DNA of 64,000 nucleotides from Streptomyces sp. NBC_01381 (lineage in GTDB: Bacteria > Actinomycetota > Actinomycetes > Streptomycetales > Streptomycetaceae), in contig NZ_JAPEPI010000003.1 of the NCBI RefSeq assembly GCF_026340305.1, positions 310,001 to 374,000 of the forward strand. The letters run 5' to 3'. A program made the position numbers and the translations under genes. Each line of letters starts with the position of its first letter. Position 1 is the first letter of the stretch. Under the pieces are notes generated by a model. That model was not told where the DNA came from and made no database searches. It worked only from the letters and a program-made list of their open reading frames with translations. Shown here piece after piece: positions 34,099 through 42,802 of this stretch.

Positions 34099-36960
34099 TC
34101 AAGCGACAGTGCCGTCTCGGGATGACGGCCGACCAGTGCGGCACCCGACGGGGCCCGCATCCGCCGTCTCCCCCGTCCCCTCGCAGCCGAGCAGGCTCGC
34201 CACCGCGTCACACGTCGCGGGGTGAGCGGCGAGCAGCGTGCAGCCGGAGGCACCGTCGGCGCGCCCCGCAGGACGCATCGCCACCGGCTCCGGCTGCGCC
34301 AGCCACGGCGGCACCCACGCGTCGAGCGCCGCGAGCTTGCCCGGGAAGATCCGTCCGGCCTCGCGGATGAGGAGCGGCGCCAAGTCCGTGCCGCTCCCCC
34401 GCAGGGTCGTGATCAGCGTCGGCAGCCACGGCAGGAGCACCGGGTCCGGCAGCCGTCCGAACGCCTTGGACACCGCCTCCACGACGAAGTCGGTGAGACC
34501 CGGGACGGGCTCCAGGGCGTGCACGAAGCCGCTCAGGTACCGCGGATAGGCGGGCACCACCAGGGGGTTGCCCAGGAGTTCGTCGCACCTGGCCCGAAGG
34601 TCCGCACGGGACAGGTTCCCCAGCTGCGTCTGGGCGGCCCACAGCAGCGCCGTCTTCGACGGGTCCTGCGGATGCGACTGGGCGACCGCGAGCTCCAGCT
34701 GGGTCCGGTCGCAGCCGAGCGACAGGGCCAGGCTCTCCATGCTGAACAGGAAGCCCAGCATCGCCGCCACCTGGCGCACGGTGGCGTCCTCGTCGGTGAA
34801 GGCCGTCGGCAGCAGGGTGCAGTAGTGCGCGTACCCGGCCTTGACGAAGGACTCGATCCACGGCGGCAGCGTCGGCTCGCTGGTGCGGTAGTGGGCGAGC
34901 AGCCGCCGCACCCGGCGCAGCACTTCCGGCGCTCCGTCCACGCTGCGTTCGGCCGAGAGCACCTCCAGGGCGCGGGTCCCCAGTTCGTCGGCGAGGCGGC
35001 GGCTGCGCAGGTACAGCGTCGCGTCCTCGACGGCCTGCAGGACCGTCGCCGCGGTGGCCTGCGGCCCGTACGCGATGCGGCGCAGGCGCTGCTCAAGGAC
35101 CTGCTCGATGCTGACGCCCTCGTAGCCGAGCTCGATGAGCGCGCGCTGGTGGGTGCCCAGAGCCAGGTCCCACGACTCCTGGATGGACCGCTCCCCCAGC
35201 TTCCGCTCGCCCATGATCGGTCGTGCGGCGCCGTGCGGCATCAGATGGCGCAGCATCCACAGCACGTCGGAGCACGGCCCCAGCTCCGGCTTCCCGGCGA
35301 TGTCGAGCAGGGCCCGCTGCACGCCGCGCTTCTCCAGCGGCAGGTTCAGCGGTACGAGGCGGTCGTGCACGTCGCGGGCCAGCGGTGGCAGCGATTCGTA
35401 GCCGACCTGCCCGACCCGGTCGCCGCCCATCATGATTTCCACGAGGCGGCGTACGTCGCGCCGGCCAGGCACCGAGTCCTTCTCGATGCACGTGACGGCC
35501 GCGTCCTGGAAGTCGTACGGCGTGGGCCTTGCCCGGTCGCGCATCCCGGCCAGCAGGATCGACGTCTCGAACACCGCGATGGCGTCGGCGGTGGAGGCCA
35601 GATAGCCGTTGCGGCGCGCGGCGCGCACGATCTCCACGGACCAGCCGAGCAGTTCGGCCTCGTCGAGCCGGTCGAGGACGGGCGGCTGCCGCAGGAAGCC
35701 GGTCAGCTTGTCCGAGGGCTCGGCCGCCGGTGCGAGTGGTGGCGCTGGCACTTGCGGTGGTGCGGCGGCCGCCTTCTTGGCCTTGGACTTCTTCTTCGCG
35801 CCCGCCTGTCCCGCGAGACGGTACGGCTCCGTCCTGGTGCGCTTGAGGTTCTTCGCCCAGACCGTCGCGGCGATGGACACCGAACCGGCGGCGAGGCCGA
35901 ACTGCGCCTCGATCGACGCGTGGCTCGACGGGATCAGGCCGTGCTGCCACTTGGTGGCGCTGCGCGGGCTGATCTCGAAGGTGTCGGTGCCGTGCACGCC
36001 GAACTCCTCGACGCGGCTTGCCGCATGGAAGGCGCCGCAGACATAGAGGCAGTCGGCGGGATCGGTGCCGGTCGCGGCCAGGTGCTCGCGCATCCTGGTC
36101 CACATGTAGCGCTCGCGGTCCTCGTCGACCCGCACCCGGTGCGGGTCGCCGGGCGCAAGGCGCCGGAAGAGGCTGCCTATCAGGAGCATCACCTGGCGGT
36201 AGGTGTCGTGGTCGCTGTCGCCCAGCGGCAGTTCGACGTACTGGTGCCACCACTCCGACCAGTGCCGCACCCGGCCGTGGCGCAGCAGGTGCTCCTCCAG
36301 TTCGGCGAAGCGCGGCCGCAGGTCGCCGATCTCCACGCCGACCGCGTCGCCGTGCAGCGCGGCCTCCTCGTCGGCGGGGGGTGCGTCCGGATCAGCCGGG
36401 TCCTCGGCGTGCTTGCCGCGCGTGTCCCACTGGAAGACGTGGTCCGACGATCGGTCGACGAGGACCAGTTCCACGCCCGGCGTGTCCAGTGCGTACGCGA
36501 TCGCCTGGTACTCGGCCGAGGCCTCGGTGATCGGTGCGACCACCGACAGCGGCGACCAGTCGGCGGGGAAGCCGTCGACCTCGGTGGCGAACGCCTGGAC
36601 CGCCACCGGGAGCCTGCAGTTGCGCAGTTCGGTCAGGAGCGGCGCCATGTCCTCGCACAGCTCCACGTACACGACCTTCGGCTGCTTCTCGCGCAGGCGG
36701 CGGGCCATCGCGAGCGCCGAGGCCGGCGAGTGATGGCAGACGGGGAAGATCTCCAGCGGTTCGCCGAGGGCGCGGTCGACGTCGTCGACCAGGCCGAGGA
36801 GGATGCCCTGCAGGGCATCGGGTCCGTCGGCGAACGTCGCGGCGGCCTCCTGCAGCTGTCCGCGCAGCGCCTCGAAGGTGCCGTCGTGGGTGCTCGCTTG
36901 AGTTCCGTCGTGGGTGCTCGGTTGAGTGCTCACGTGGTTGCTCGCCTGGGTGCCGCTCAT
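34099..36960 (-). CDS. DUF5682 family protein (YehM-like; possible TraB/ChaN-like N-terminal domain)
   Basis: The 953-residue protein is the DUF5682 component of the MoxR-vWA module. After a short repetitive N-terminus (THDGTQAS-type units), residues about 65-110 read IFPVCHHSPASALAMARRL, then KQPKVVYVELCED. This resembles the TraB/ChaN/EreA-like fold motif in which a His-Ser pair is followed by '...P.VV.VEL'. The rest contains a Lys-rich linker (GAKKKSKAKKAAAA, near 390) and a largely helical C-terminal half with no motif I recognise. It starts as ATGA with the stop of the MoxR ATPase gene, so the two are coupled. Its biochemical role is unknown; an enzyme or effector regulated by the ATPase/vWA pair is plausible. 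Confidence 0.85.
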   Translation of the reverse strand: MSGTQASNHVSTQPSTHDGTQASTHDGTFEALRGQLQEAAATFADGPDALQGILLGLVDDVDRALGEPLEIFPVCHHSPASALAMARRLREKQPKVVYVELCEDMAPLLTELRNCRLPVAVQAFATEVDGFPADWSPLSVVAPITEASAEYQAIAYALDTPGVELVLVDRSSDHVFQWDTRGKHAEDPADPDAPPADEEAALHGDAVGVEIGDLRPRFAELEEHLLRHGRVRHWSEWWHQYVELPLGDSDHDTYRQVMLLIGSLFRRLAPGDPHRVRVDEDRERYMWTRMREHLAATGTDPADCLYVCGAFHAASRVEEFGVHGTDTFEISPRSATKWQHGLIPSSHASIEAQFGLAAGSVSIAATVWAKNLKRTRTEPYRLAGQAGAKKKSKAKKAAAAPPQVPAPPLAPAAEPSDKLTGFLRQPPVLDRLDEAELLGWSVEIVRAARRNGYLASTADAIAVFETSILLAGMRDRARPTPYDFQDAAVTCIEKDSVPGRRDVRRLVEIMMGGDRVGQVGYESLPPLARDVHDRLVPLNLPLEKRGVQRALLDIAGKPELGPCSDVLWMLRHLMPHGAARPIMGERKLGERSIQESWDLALGTHQRALIELGYEGVSIEQVLEQRLRRIAYGPQATAATVLQAVEDATLYLRSRRLADELGTRALEVLSAERSVDGAPEVLRRVRRLLAHYRTSEPTLPPWIESFVKAGYAHYCTLLPTAFTDEDATVRQVAAMLGFLFSMESLALSLGCDRTQLELAVAQSHPQDPSKTALLWAAQTQLGNLSRADLRARCDELLGNPLVVPAYPRYLSGFVHALEPVPGLTDFVVEAVSKAFGRLPDPVLLPWLPTLITTLRGSGTDLAPLLIREAGRIFPGKLAALDAWVPPWLAQPEPVAMRPAGRADGASGCTLLAAHPATCDAVASLLGCEGTGETADAGPVGCRTGRPSSRDGTVA

Positions 36961-38081
36961 GACAGGGTGGCGATCGCGTCGCGGCCGCCCTCCAGGAACT
37001 CCGGCCAGGATCCGCCGACTTCCTTGCTGCGCGGCTCGACGACGCCGTGCAGATACTTGTTGAGTATGGCCAGGTCCTCGGGCTCGCGCCGGGCCAGCGA
37101 CCCGACGAGCGAGGAGGCCAGCGTGTGCGCGGTCAGGGCCTGCTCGCCGAAGAAGTTGCTGTGCAGGATGGCGTCTTCAAGCACGCCGATCTGTTCTGCG
37201 GTGGACAGGGCGGACTCCAGCTTCTCGTCGTCGCTCGCGGCCGCGGCCGACGAGGCGCGCAGGTCGGCGAAGCTCTGCAGCAGTACGTCGAGCAGTGTCG
37301 GCGGCACGTCCAGGTCGATCTGGTGGCGGCGCAGCAGTTCCTCGGTGCGGAAGCGGACGATCTCCGTCTCGCTCTTCTTGTTCGTCACGACCGGGATGCG
37401 GACGAAGTTGAAGCGGCGCTTGAGGGCCGACGACAGGTCGTTGACGCCGCGGTCACGGCTGTTGGCGGTGGCGATGATGGAGAAGCCGGGCTTGGCGAAG
37501 ACGATGTTGTCGCTGTCCGCGTCGCTGCCCAACTCCGGTACGGAGATGTACTTCTCGGACAGGATCGAGATCAGCGCGTCCTGTACGTCGCTGGTGGAAC
37601 GGGTCAGTTCCTCGAAGCGGCCGATCGTGCCGGTCTCCATCGCCGTCATGATCGGCGAGGGGATCATCGACTCCCGCGACTGGCCCTTGGCGATGACCAT
37701 GGACACGTTCCACGAGTACTTGATGTGGTCCTCGGTGGTGCCGGCCGTGCCCTGCACCACCTGCGTGGAATTGCGGCTGATCGCCGCGGAGAGCAGCTCG
37801 GCGAGCCAGCTCTTGCCGGTGCCGGGGTCGCCGATGAGCAGCAGCCCGCGGTCGGAGGCCAGCGTGACGATGGAGCGCTCGACGAAGCTGCGGTCGCCGA
37901 ACCACTTCTGCGAGATCTTCCGGTCCAGGCCGTCGGAGCGCTCGGAGCCAAGGACGAACAGGCGGACCATCTTCGGGGACAGCCGCCAGGAGAAGGGCTT
38001 GGGGTTGTCGTCGACGGACTCGAGCCAGTCAAGCTCCTCGGCGTACTTGAGCTCGGCAGGGGCGCGCAACACATCGGACAT
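36957..38081 (-). CDS. MoxR-type AAA+ ATPase (YehL-like)
   Basis: The 374-residue ATPase has Walker A LLLIGDPGTGKSWLAELL near residue 85, a helix-2-insert region (IGRFEELTRSTSDVQDALISILSEK), sensor 1 in FSIIATANSRDRGVNDLSSALKRRFNFV and a C-terminal helical lid. These are typical of MoxR AAA+ proteins that remodel partners together with vWA proteins. GAGGAAGG precedes ATG 38081. It lies between the vWA gene (upstream) and the DUF5682 gene, to which it is fused by a 4-bp overlap. The product probably forms a hexameric ring and uses ATP to load metal or cofactor or to change a target complex (family inference). Confidence 0.92.
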   Translation of the reverse strand: MSDVLRAPAELKYAEELDWLESVDDNPKPFSWRLSPKMVRLFVLGSERSDGLDRKISQKWFGDRSFVERSIVTLASDRGLLLIGDPGTGKSWLAELLSAAISRNSTQVVQGTAGTTEDHIKYSWNVSMVIAKGQSRESMIPSPIMTAMETGTIGRFEELTRSTSDVQDALISILSEKYISVPELGSDADSDNIVFAKPGFSIIATANSRDRGVNDLSSALKRRFNFVRIPVVTNKKSETEIVRFRTEELLRRHQIDLDVPPTLLDVLLQSFADLRASSAAAASDDEKLESALSTAEQIGVLEDAILHSNFFGEQALTAHTLASSLVGSLARREPEDLAILNKYLHGVVEPRSKEVGGSWPEFLEGGRDAIATLS

Positions 38082-38158
38082 GGCAGGGCCTTCCTCGAAA
38101 AGGGTTCAGGTAAAGGGGGGAGCTTTCGGCGCCGCAGGCGGGCGTCCAGCCTGGAGCG

Positions 38159-39613
38159 TCAGGCGAGGAACGTCTTGAGCTCGTGGACGAGCTTCTTTAT
38201 GTGGCCGGAGAGCACCGGCGCACCGAGGTCCTTGAACCGCTCGCGGAACCACGGGTTGACGCTGCCGCGGCCGGAGCTGGTCACCGAGCCGACGGGGATG
38301 AACTTGGCGCCCGAGCGGTGGATGGCCGCCATGGACTCGAACAGCGGCTCGCTCCGCCACTCGTAGAAGTCGGAGATCCACACGACGACGGTGTTGCGGG
38401 GCTCGGCGATCTTCGGCTGCGCAAGCGCCATGGCGACCGTGCCGTCGGTGCCGCCGCCGAGCTGGGTGCGAAGGAGCGTCTCGAAGGGATCGTGCACCCA
38501 GGGCGTGAGGTCGAGCGCCTGGGTGTCGTACGCGATGAGGTGGACGTCCACCTTGGGCAGCCCGGCGAAGATCGACGCCAGGATGGTGCAGTTCACCATC
38601 GAGTCGACCATCGAGCCCGACTGGTCCACGACGACGATCAGCCGCTGGGGCGTCGTCTTGCGGGCGGTGTGCCGGTAGTAGAGGCGGTCGACGTACAGCC
38701 GCTCCTCCTCCGGGCTCCAGTTGGTGAGGTTCTTCCAGATGGTGCGGTCGAGGTCGAGGTTGCGGAACACCCGCTTGGGCGGCACGGAGCGGTCGATGGC
38801 GCCTACGGTGGCCTTCTCCACCTGGGTGCGCAGGACTTCGGCGACCTCGTCGACGAAGCGGCGGATCAGCGCCTTGGCGTTGGCCAGGGCCACACCCGAG
38901 AGGTTGTCCTTGTCCCGCAGCAGCTGCTCGATGAGCGACATGCTCGGCGTCAGCTGCGAGGCGAGCTTCGGATCGGCGAGGACCTCCCGCAGGTGCATGC
39001 GCTTGACCAGGTCGGCCTCGATCGAGCCCAGTTCCGGGCCGATCGCCGGGATGAGCCTGCTGAGGTCGGGGGTCGTGCCGCCTCCGCCGGTGCCGGTCGG
39101 GCTGACGCCCTGTCCCCCGCCGCCGGTCGCTGCTCCTGCTCCTGCCCCTGAACCTCCGCCGGCCCGCCCGCCCCGCAGATCGCCGGGCTTGCAGCCGAGC
39201 GCGCGCTCCAGCCAGCCCGCGTCGGACTGCCACCGCGCCAGCTGTCCGGCGGTGACCGTGCCGGATCCGGTGGCGAACACATTAAGCAGCGTCTTCGACA
39301 CCAGGGCGGCGCGCCGCACCTCGGCGGCCCGGTCGCGGGCACCGTCATGCCCGGGTTCGGGTGCCATCAACCCATCAAACTCCGCGGCCAGTTCCGGGTG
39401 GCGCTGCACGATCGAGTCGACGGAGGCCCCCGGGTCCAGGAGCGCCGACGGCAGTCCGATGTCCTCGACGACGGCGAGACTCGCCGACTCCAGTGTGGCC
39501 TGCTCCTCGGGGTCGAAGAGCCGGGCGAGGAGCCGCCAGTACAGGACCTGCCTGCGGTTGTCGTGGGGGTCGGCCTCAGGAGTGGGCAGCTGCCCGGTCG
39601 TGTGGTCCGTCAT
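38159..39613 (-). CDS. vWA domain protein of a MoxR system (YehP-like)
   Basis: The 484-residue protein has a helical N-terminal half, a Gly-rich linker (about 130-180, GGSGAGAGAATGGGGQG) and a C-terminal vWA domain. The MIDAS metal site is visible: VVVDQSGSMVDS (DxSxS) near residue 325, the threonine in GGGTDGTVAMAL and the aspartate in VVWISDFYEW. vWA proteins of this type act as partners or adaptors for MoxR ATPases. ATG 39613 overlaps the stop of the DUF5691 gene as ATGA, and the downstream MoxR gene begins 77 bp later on the same strand. Confidence 0.92.
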   Translation of the reverse strand: MTDHTTGQLPTPEADPHDNRRQVLYWRLLARLFDPEEQATLESASLAVVEDIGLPSALLDPGASVDSIVQRHPELAAEFDGLMAPEPGHDGARDRAAEVRRAALVSKTLLNVFATGSGTVTAGQLARWQSDAGWLERALGCKPGDLRGGRAGGGSGAGAGAATGGGGQGVSPTGTGGGGTTPDLSRLIPAIGPELGSIEADLVKRMHLREVLADPKLASQLTPSMSLIEQLLRDKDNLSGVALANAKALIRRFVDEVAEVLRTQVEKATVGAIDRSVPPKRVFRNLDLDRTIWKNLTNWSPEEERLYVDRLYYRHTARKTTPQRLIVVVDQSGSMVDSMVNCTILASIFAGLPKVDVHLIAYDTQALDLTPWVHDPFETLLRTQLGGGTDGTVAMALAQPKIAEPRNTVVVWISDFYEWRSEPLFESMAAIHRSGAKFIPVGSVTSSGRGSVNPWFRERFKDLGAPVLSGHIKKLVHELKTFLA

Positions 39614-40590
39614 TTCCGCAGCAGCCTTCCCGCGCGCTCCCGCAGCACGGCCACCGCGTCGGTAGCGGCCTTCTCGGCCTTGACCCCGCCCTTGTCGGTC
39701 GTGCCGCCCGCCCATCCCCCGGCGTGGATCGCCACGGCCTTCTTCCGTACGGTCGTCTCCACGGCCAGCGGCTGCAGGCGGTACGCCCCGGCGTCCCAGC
39801 GGAGCAGTCCGATGCACGCGCCGGATGCGGCGACGGCCTTGGGAGTGAGCGGTCCCGCGGCCGGAATGCGGTCGGTGTCGACGGCCAGCGGCTGTCCGGC
39901 CACAGTGAACGTCAGCGCCTCGTCGTCCTCCTGCGCCGCGTACCCCTCCAGGAACACCGGGACGGCGATGCGCGCCGGATGCCGGTCCAGGGGTGCCGTC
40001 GGCGCCTCCGTGGCGGTGGGCAGGGCAACGCGGGCGGTGGCGAAGGCGTCCGCGGGCTCGCCCGCGCGGGCGTGCTCGTCGCTCCAGATCAGGTCGCCGT
40101 CGGCGGTGACCGGCATGTCGGTGAGGTCCATCGAGCGGCCGTCGCCGAGCGCCGCGAGGAGCGACAGATGCGGGCGGAGCAGCTGCCAGAGGCCGGCTCC
40201 GACGACCGTGTCGGGCTTCGGCGCCGAGGCACTGGCCCGCACCAGGCGGGGCGTACTGCCGTCGGCGGGCTCGAACACCGCGTGGACCTGGGCCTGTACG
40301 GCGGTCGCATGTTCCTGCACGTCGACGCCGAGGGGCAGCAGACGGCCGGTGGCCATGCCGGTCGCCGGGGCATCGGCCGCTCCGGGCACGGTGAGGAGCA
40401 TCGCGCGCGACCAGAGGTCGGCCCAGCGGCGTACCGGAATACGTTCCAGGGTCACGCCCGGGCAGGACGCGGCGAGTTCGGCGGCGAAGCCGTCCAGGAT
40501 GGTGGCCGGGCGGCGCAGGGCCGGATCCGGGAGCATCGCGAGACGACCTGCGCCGCGCCGGAGATCAGCTCGTGGTCGATGCCCTGCCAC
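39610..40590 (-). CDS. DUF5691 family protein, C-terminal part (apparent frameshift)
   Basis: Residues from about LAMLPDPALRRPATILDGFAAELAA onward look like the continuation of the protein encoded in the neighbouring frame (40452-41006). GTG 40590 is simply the first start codon in this frame and has no convincing ribosome binding site. A recognisable family block is RIPVRRWADLWSRAMLLTVPG, followed by mixed alpha/beta sequence up to RAGRLLRK. Total length from 41006 to 39610 is 1397 nt, one short of a multiple of three, so a single missing base near 40540-40560 would join both frames into a protein of about 465 residues. The product belongs to the MoxR-vWA module and overlaps the vWA start by four bases. 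Confidence 0.7.
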   Translation of the reverse strand: MAGHRPRADLRRGAGRLAMLPDPALRRPATILDGFAAELAASCPGVTLERIPVRRWADLWSRAMLLTVPGAADAPATGMATGRLLPLGVDVQEHATAVQAQVHAVFEPADGSTPRLVRASASAPKPDTVVGAGLWQLLRPHLSLLAALGDGRSMDLTDMPVTADGDLIWSDEHARAGEPADAFATARVALPTATEAPTAPLDRHPARIAVPVFLEGYAAQEDDEALTFTVAGQPLAVDTDRIPAAGPLTPKAVAASGACIGLLRWDAGAYRLQPLAVETTVRKKAVAIHAGGWAGGTTDKGGVKAEKAATDAVAVLRERAGRLLRK

Positions 40591-41006
40591 CCGGCGCGTG
40601 CCAGGTCGGAGAGCCAGGAGCGGGCGGCGGCAAGGACGTTCGCCGCCTGCTGCCCTCCGGGCGCCGACGCGGTCTGCTCGCCGCGGGGGCGTCCGGTCGC
40701 CTCCTCGACGCGGGTGAGCAGGGCGTCGTGGACGGAGCCGAGCAGTGCGGTGCGGGCCGCGGCCAGTGCGACGAAGTGGTCCTCGCTCGCGGATCCGGCG
40801 GCCGCCTTCTCGGCGGCCTCGGCGACACGCGCCGACAAGGGCGATCCCGCGACGGCGTGGGCGAGCCGCGTCAGACCTGCGGCCTGGGCGGGCTGCGGAC
40901 GGAGCAGACCGGTGACGAGTGCCTGGTCGAAGGCGTCGACGGCCTCGAGGGCCTCGTCGAGCCCGGCAATGTCCTCGGCGTCCTCGGCGAGCAGATCGGC
41001 GCGCAT
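40452..41006 (-). CDS. DUF5691 family protein, N-terminal part (apparent frameshift)
   Basis: Starting at ATG 41006, which shares a base with the stop of the SWIM gene (TGATG), this frame encodes an Ala/Leu-rich helical region: EALEAVDAFDQALVTGLL, then AARSWLSDLARAGWQGIDHELISGAAQVV. After that point (about 40550) the frame continues for some 30 codons of Arg/Pro/Ser-rich sequence typical of an out-of-frame read, while the adjacent frame carries the plausible continuation. It is therefore best read as the first 150 or so residues of one DUF5691 gene. No function is known beyond membership of the yehL-yehQ-like operon. Confidence 0.65.
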   Translation of the reverse strand: MRADLLAEDAEDIAGLDEALEAVDAFDQALVTGLLRPQPAQAAGLTRLAHAVAGSPLSARVAEAAEKAAAGSASEDHFVALAAARTALLGSVHDALLTRVEEATGRPRGEQTASAPGGQQAANVLAAARSWLSDLARAGWQGIDHELISGAAQVVSRCSRIRPCAARPPSWTASPPNSPRPARA

Positions 41007-41512
41007 CAGGCCACCGCCCTGGTCGGCGGGAACCACTGCATCTCGGGCAACGGCGCGGTGCTCGGGGCGAGTTCCAGGTAGGCCAGGTGACGCAGGAACC
41101 GGCTGAAGACGGGCGCGGCGGCCGTGGTGTCCCCCTGCGACGGGCGGGTGCCGCTCATCTCGTAGGTTAGGGAGTGCGCGCTCGGCTCGCCGTCGGCGGC
41201 CTCCACCTTCAGATAGCGGGCGACGCGCTCGGCGCCGTACTGCAGCACGGCCTCGCCGACGAGCGCCCGGATGTGGTTGCAGAACGAGCCGCGGGCGCCG
41301 CCGCAGGGCCGGTTGTTGTTGGTGCTGCACGCGAACGCGTACGTCCCGGCCGCGATCGACGAGACGTAGACCCGGCCGATGTCCGAGCCGCTGGACACCA
41401 CGCCCTGCAGGCGTCCGTCGGCCAGTTCGACGAACGGGACCTTGGCGAGCTTCCGTGGCCGCGCGGGCGCTGTCACGCGCGCCGTGCTCGACCTCTCCCA
41501 AACTGACACCAC
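41006..41512 (-). CDS. SWIM zinc-finger protein (YehQ-like)
   Basis: The 168-residue protein contains the SWIM-type ligand set in FACSTNNNRPCGG followed by GSFCNHIRALVGEAVLQYG, with Cys, Cys and a CNH pair, near residues 60-85. SWIM domains bind zinc and mediate nucleic-acid or protein contacts. It is much shorter than many YehQ proteins, so only the SWIM portion and a short C-terminal tail may be represented. GGAGGAG lies a few bases before tandem GTG codons (41512 and 41509). It is the first gene of the leftward MoxR/vWA operon and divergent from an Rrf2 regulator across 168 bp. Confidence 0.82.
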   Translation of the reverse strand: MVSVWERSSTARVTAPARPRKLAKVPFVELADGRLQGVVSSGSDIGRVYVSSIAAGTYAFACSTNNNRPCGGARGSFCNHIRALVGEAVLQYGAERVARYLKVEAADGEPSAHSLTYEMSGTRPSQGDTTAAAPVFSRFLRHLAYLELAPSTAPLPEMQWFPPTRAVA

Positions 41513-41680
41513 ACCAACTCCTCCACGCCAAAGGGACGTCCACGCCGGATCGGCGGGACACCAATGAACTTACTGGCGACCACTGACAAACGCTGATCGC
41601 GGACGTCGGACACCCGGCGGTCGCGCCCGCGTGACCTGGGGCGATGCGTTCCGTTCGGGGCGGTGCACCATAATGCGGCC

Positions 41681-42139
41681 ATGCGGATCTCAGCCAGGGC
41701 GGACTACGCGGTACGTGCCGCGCTGCAACTCGCCGCGTGCCAGGACGACGGGCCCTTGAAGGCCGAGGCCATCGCGGACGCTCAAGAGATCCCGCACAAG
41801 TTCCTGGAGGGCATCCTCAACGACATGCGCCGCGGAGGGCTCGTTCTCAGCCAGCGCGGCGGCAACGGCGGCTATCGCCTGGCCAGGCCCGCCGACTCCA
41901 TCAGCATCGCGGATGTGATCCGTGTCGTGGAGGGGCCGCTGGTGTCGGTGCGGGGAGTCCGCCCGCCGGAGCTGGCCTACAGCGGGCCCGCCGAGTCGCT
42001 GCTTCCGCTGTGGATCGCGCTGCGGGCCAATGTCCGCCAGATCCTCGAGGGCGTCTCGCTGGCCGATGTCGCGGCGGCCGAACTCCCGGCCCAGGTCACG
42101 GCGCTCGCCGAGGACCCGGCGGCTTGGACGAACCCTTAG
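41681..42139 (+). CDS. Rrf2 family transcriptional regulator
   Basis: The 152-residue protein opens MRISARADYAVRAALQLA, the hallmark of Rrf2 winged-helix regulators, followed by IPHKFLEGILNDMRRGGLVLSQRGGNGGYRLARPADSISIADVIRVVEG. The three-cysteine cluster used by Fe-S members (IscR, NsrR) is absent; the only Cys is near residue 20, so it is more like CymR-type members that do not bind a cluster. ATG 41681 follows a CATAAT -10-like element (41669-41674) by six bases and has no ribosome binding site, suggesting a leaderless transcript. It is divergent from the MoxR module, and the CymR-like form hints at sulfur control (inference). Confidence 0.9.
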   Translation: MRISARADYAVRAALQLAACQDDGPLKAEAIADAQEIPHKFLEGILNDMRRGGLVLSQRGGNGGYRLARPADSISIADVIRVVEGPLVSVRGVRPPELAYSGPAESLLPLWIALRANVRQILEGVSLADVAAAELPAQVTALAEDPAAWTNP

Positions 42140-42229
42140 CCCGACGCCGCACTCCCCTGGGGAAGCAGCACAACGCCCCGGGCTCCGATGACGACCGGTG
42201 CCCAGGGCGTGTGCTGCTGCTCCTCCTTG

Positions 42230-42706
42230 TTACGCGGACCGTCCGGGCCGGTAATCGCCGCCCTGCTGCCGGGTGATGACGCCAAGGCGGTTGGCGGCGT
42301 TGATGAGGGCAATGGTCGACACCAGCGCGCCGAGCTGTTCCTCGTCGTAGTGCTTGGCGGCGTTCGCCCATGCCTCGTCGGTGACCCCGCCCCCGGTGTC
42401 CGCGATACGGGAGCCCTGTTCTGTCAGCTCCAGGGCGGCACGCTCGGCGTCGGTGAACACCTTGGCCTCACGCCAGACCGCGACCAGGTTGAGGCGCGTC
42501 GCGCTCTCCCCCGCGTGCGCGGCGTCCTTGGTGTGCATGTCGGTGCAGTAGGCGCAGCCGTTGATCTGGCTGGCGCGCAGCTTGACCAGCTCCTGAGTCG
42601 CGGCCGACAGCGTCGACTCCGTCATGATCACCTGGCTCGCCGACGCGATGTGCCCCAAGGACTTGGCGACGAGCGGGGTGCCGAAGAGGTTCAAGCGGGC
42701 TTCCAT
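42230..42706 (-). CDS. Carboxymuconolactone decarboxylase/AhpD-like alkylhydroperoxidase
   Basis: The 158-residue protein carries the AhpD-like redox motif NGCAYCTDMHTKDAAHAG (CxxC plus a downstream His) near residue 55, within a compact helical fold. Such proteins reduce peroxides through the CxxC pair or act as small thiol oxidoreductases. AAGGAG precedes ATG 42706, which is preferred over a longer frame. It converges on the rrf2 gene with 90 bp between, so a link in oxidative or sulfur stress is possible but not shown. Confidence 0.9.
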   Translation of the reverse strand: MEARLNLFGTPLVAKSLGHIASASQVIMTESTLSAATQELVKLRASQINGCAYCTDMHTKDAAHAGESATRLNLVAVWREAKVFTDAERAALELTEQGSRIADTGGGVTDEAWANAAKHYDEEQLGALVSTIALINAANRLGVITRQQGGDYRPGRSA

Positions 42707-42802
42707 GGTGACTCCTTGGCCGTTGGTGGCGGTTACACCTCCTACACGAGGCGGCCCGGCGGGAATCGACATGGCCGAATGTGACGTGCGTCTCCCTGCC
42801 GG

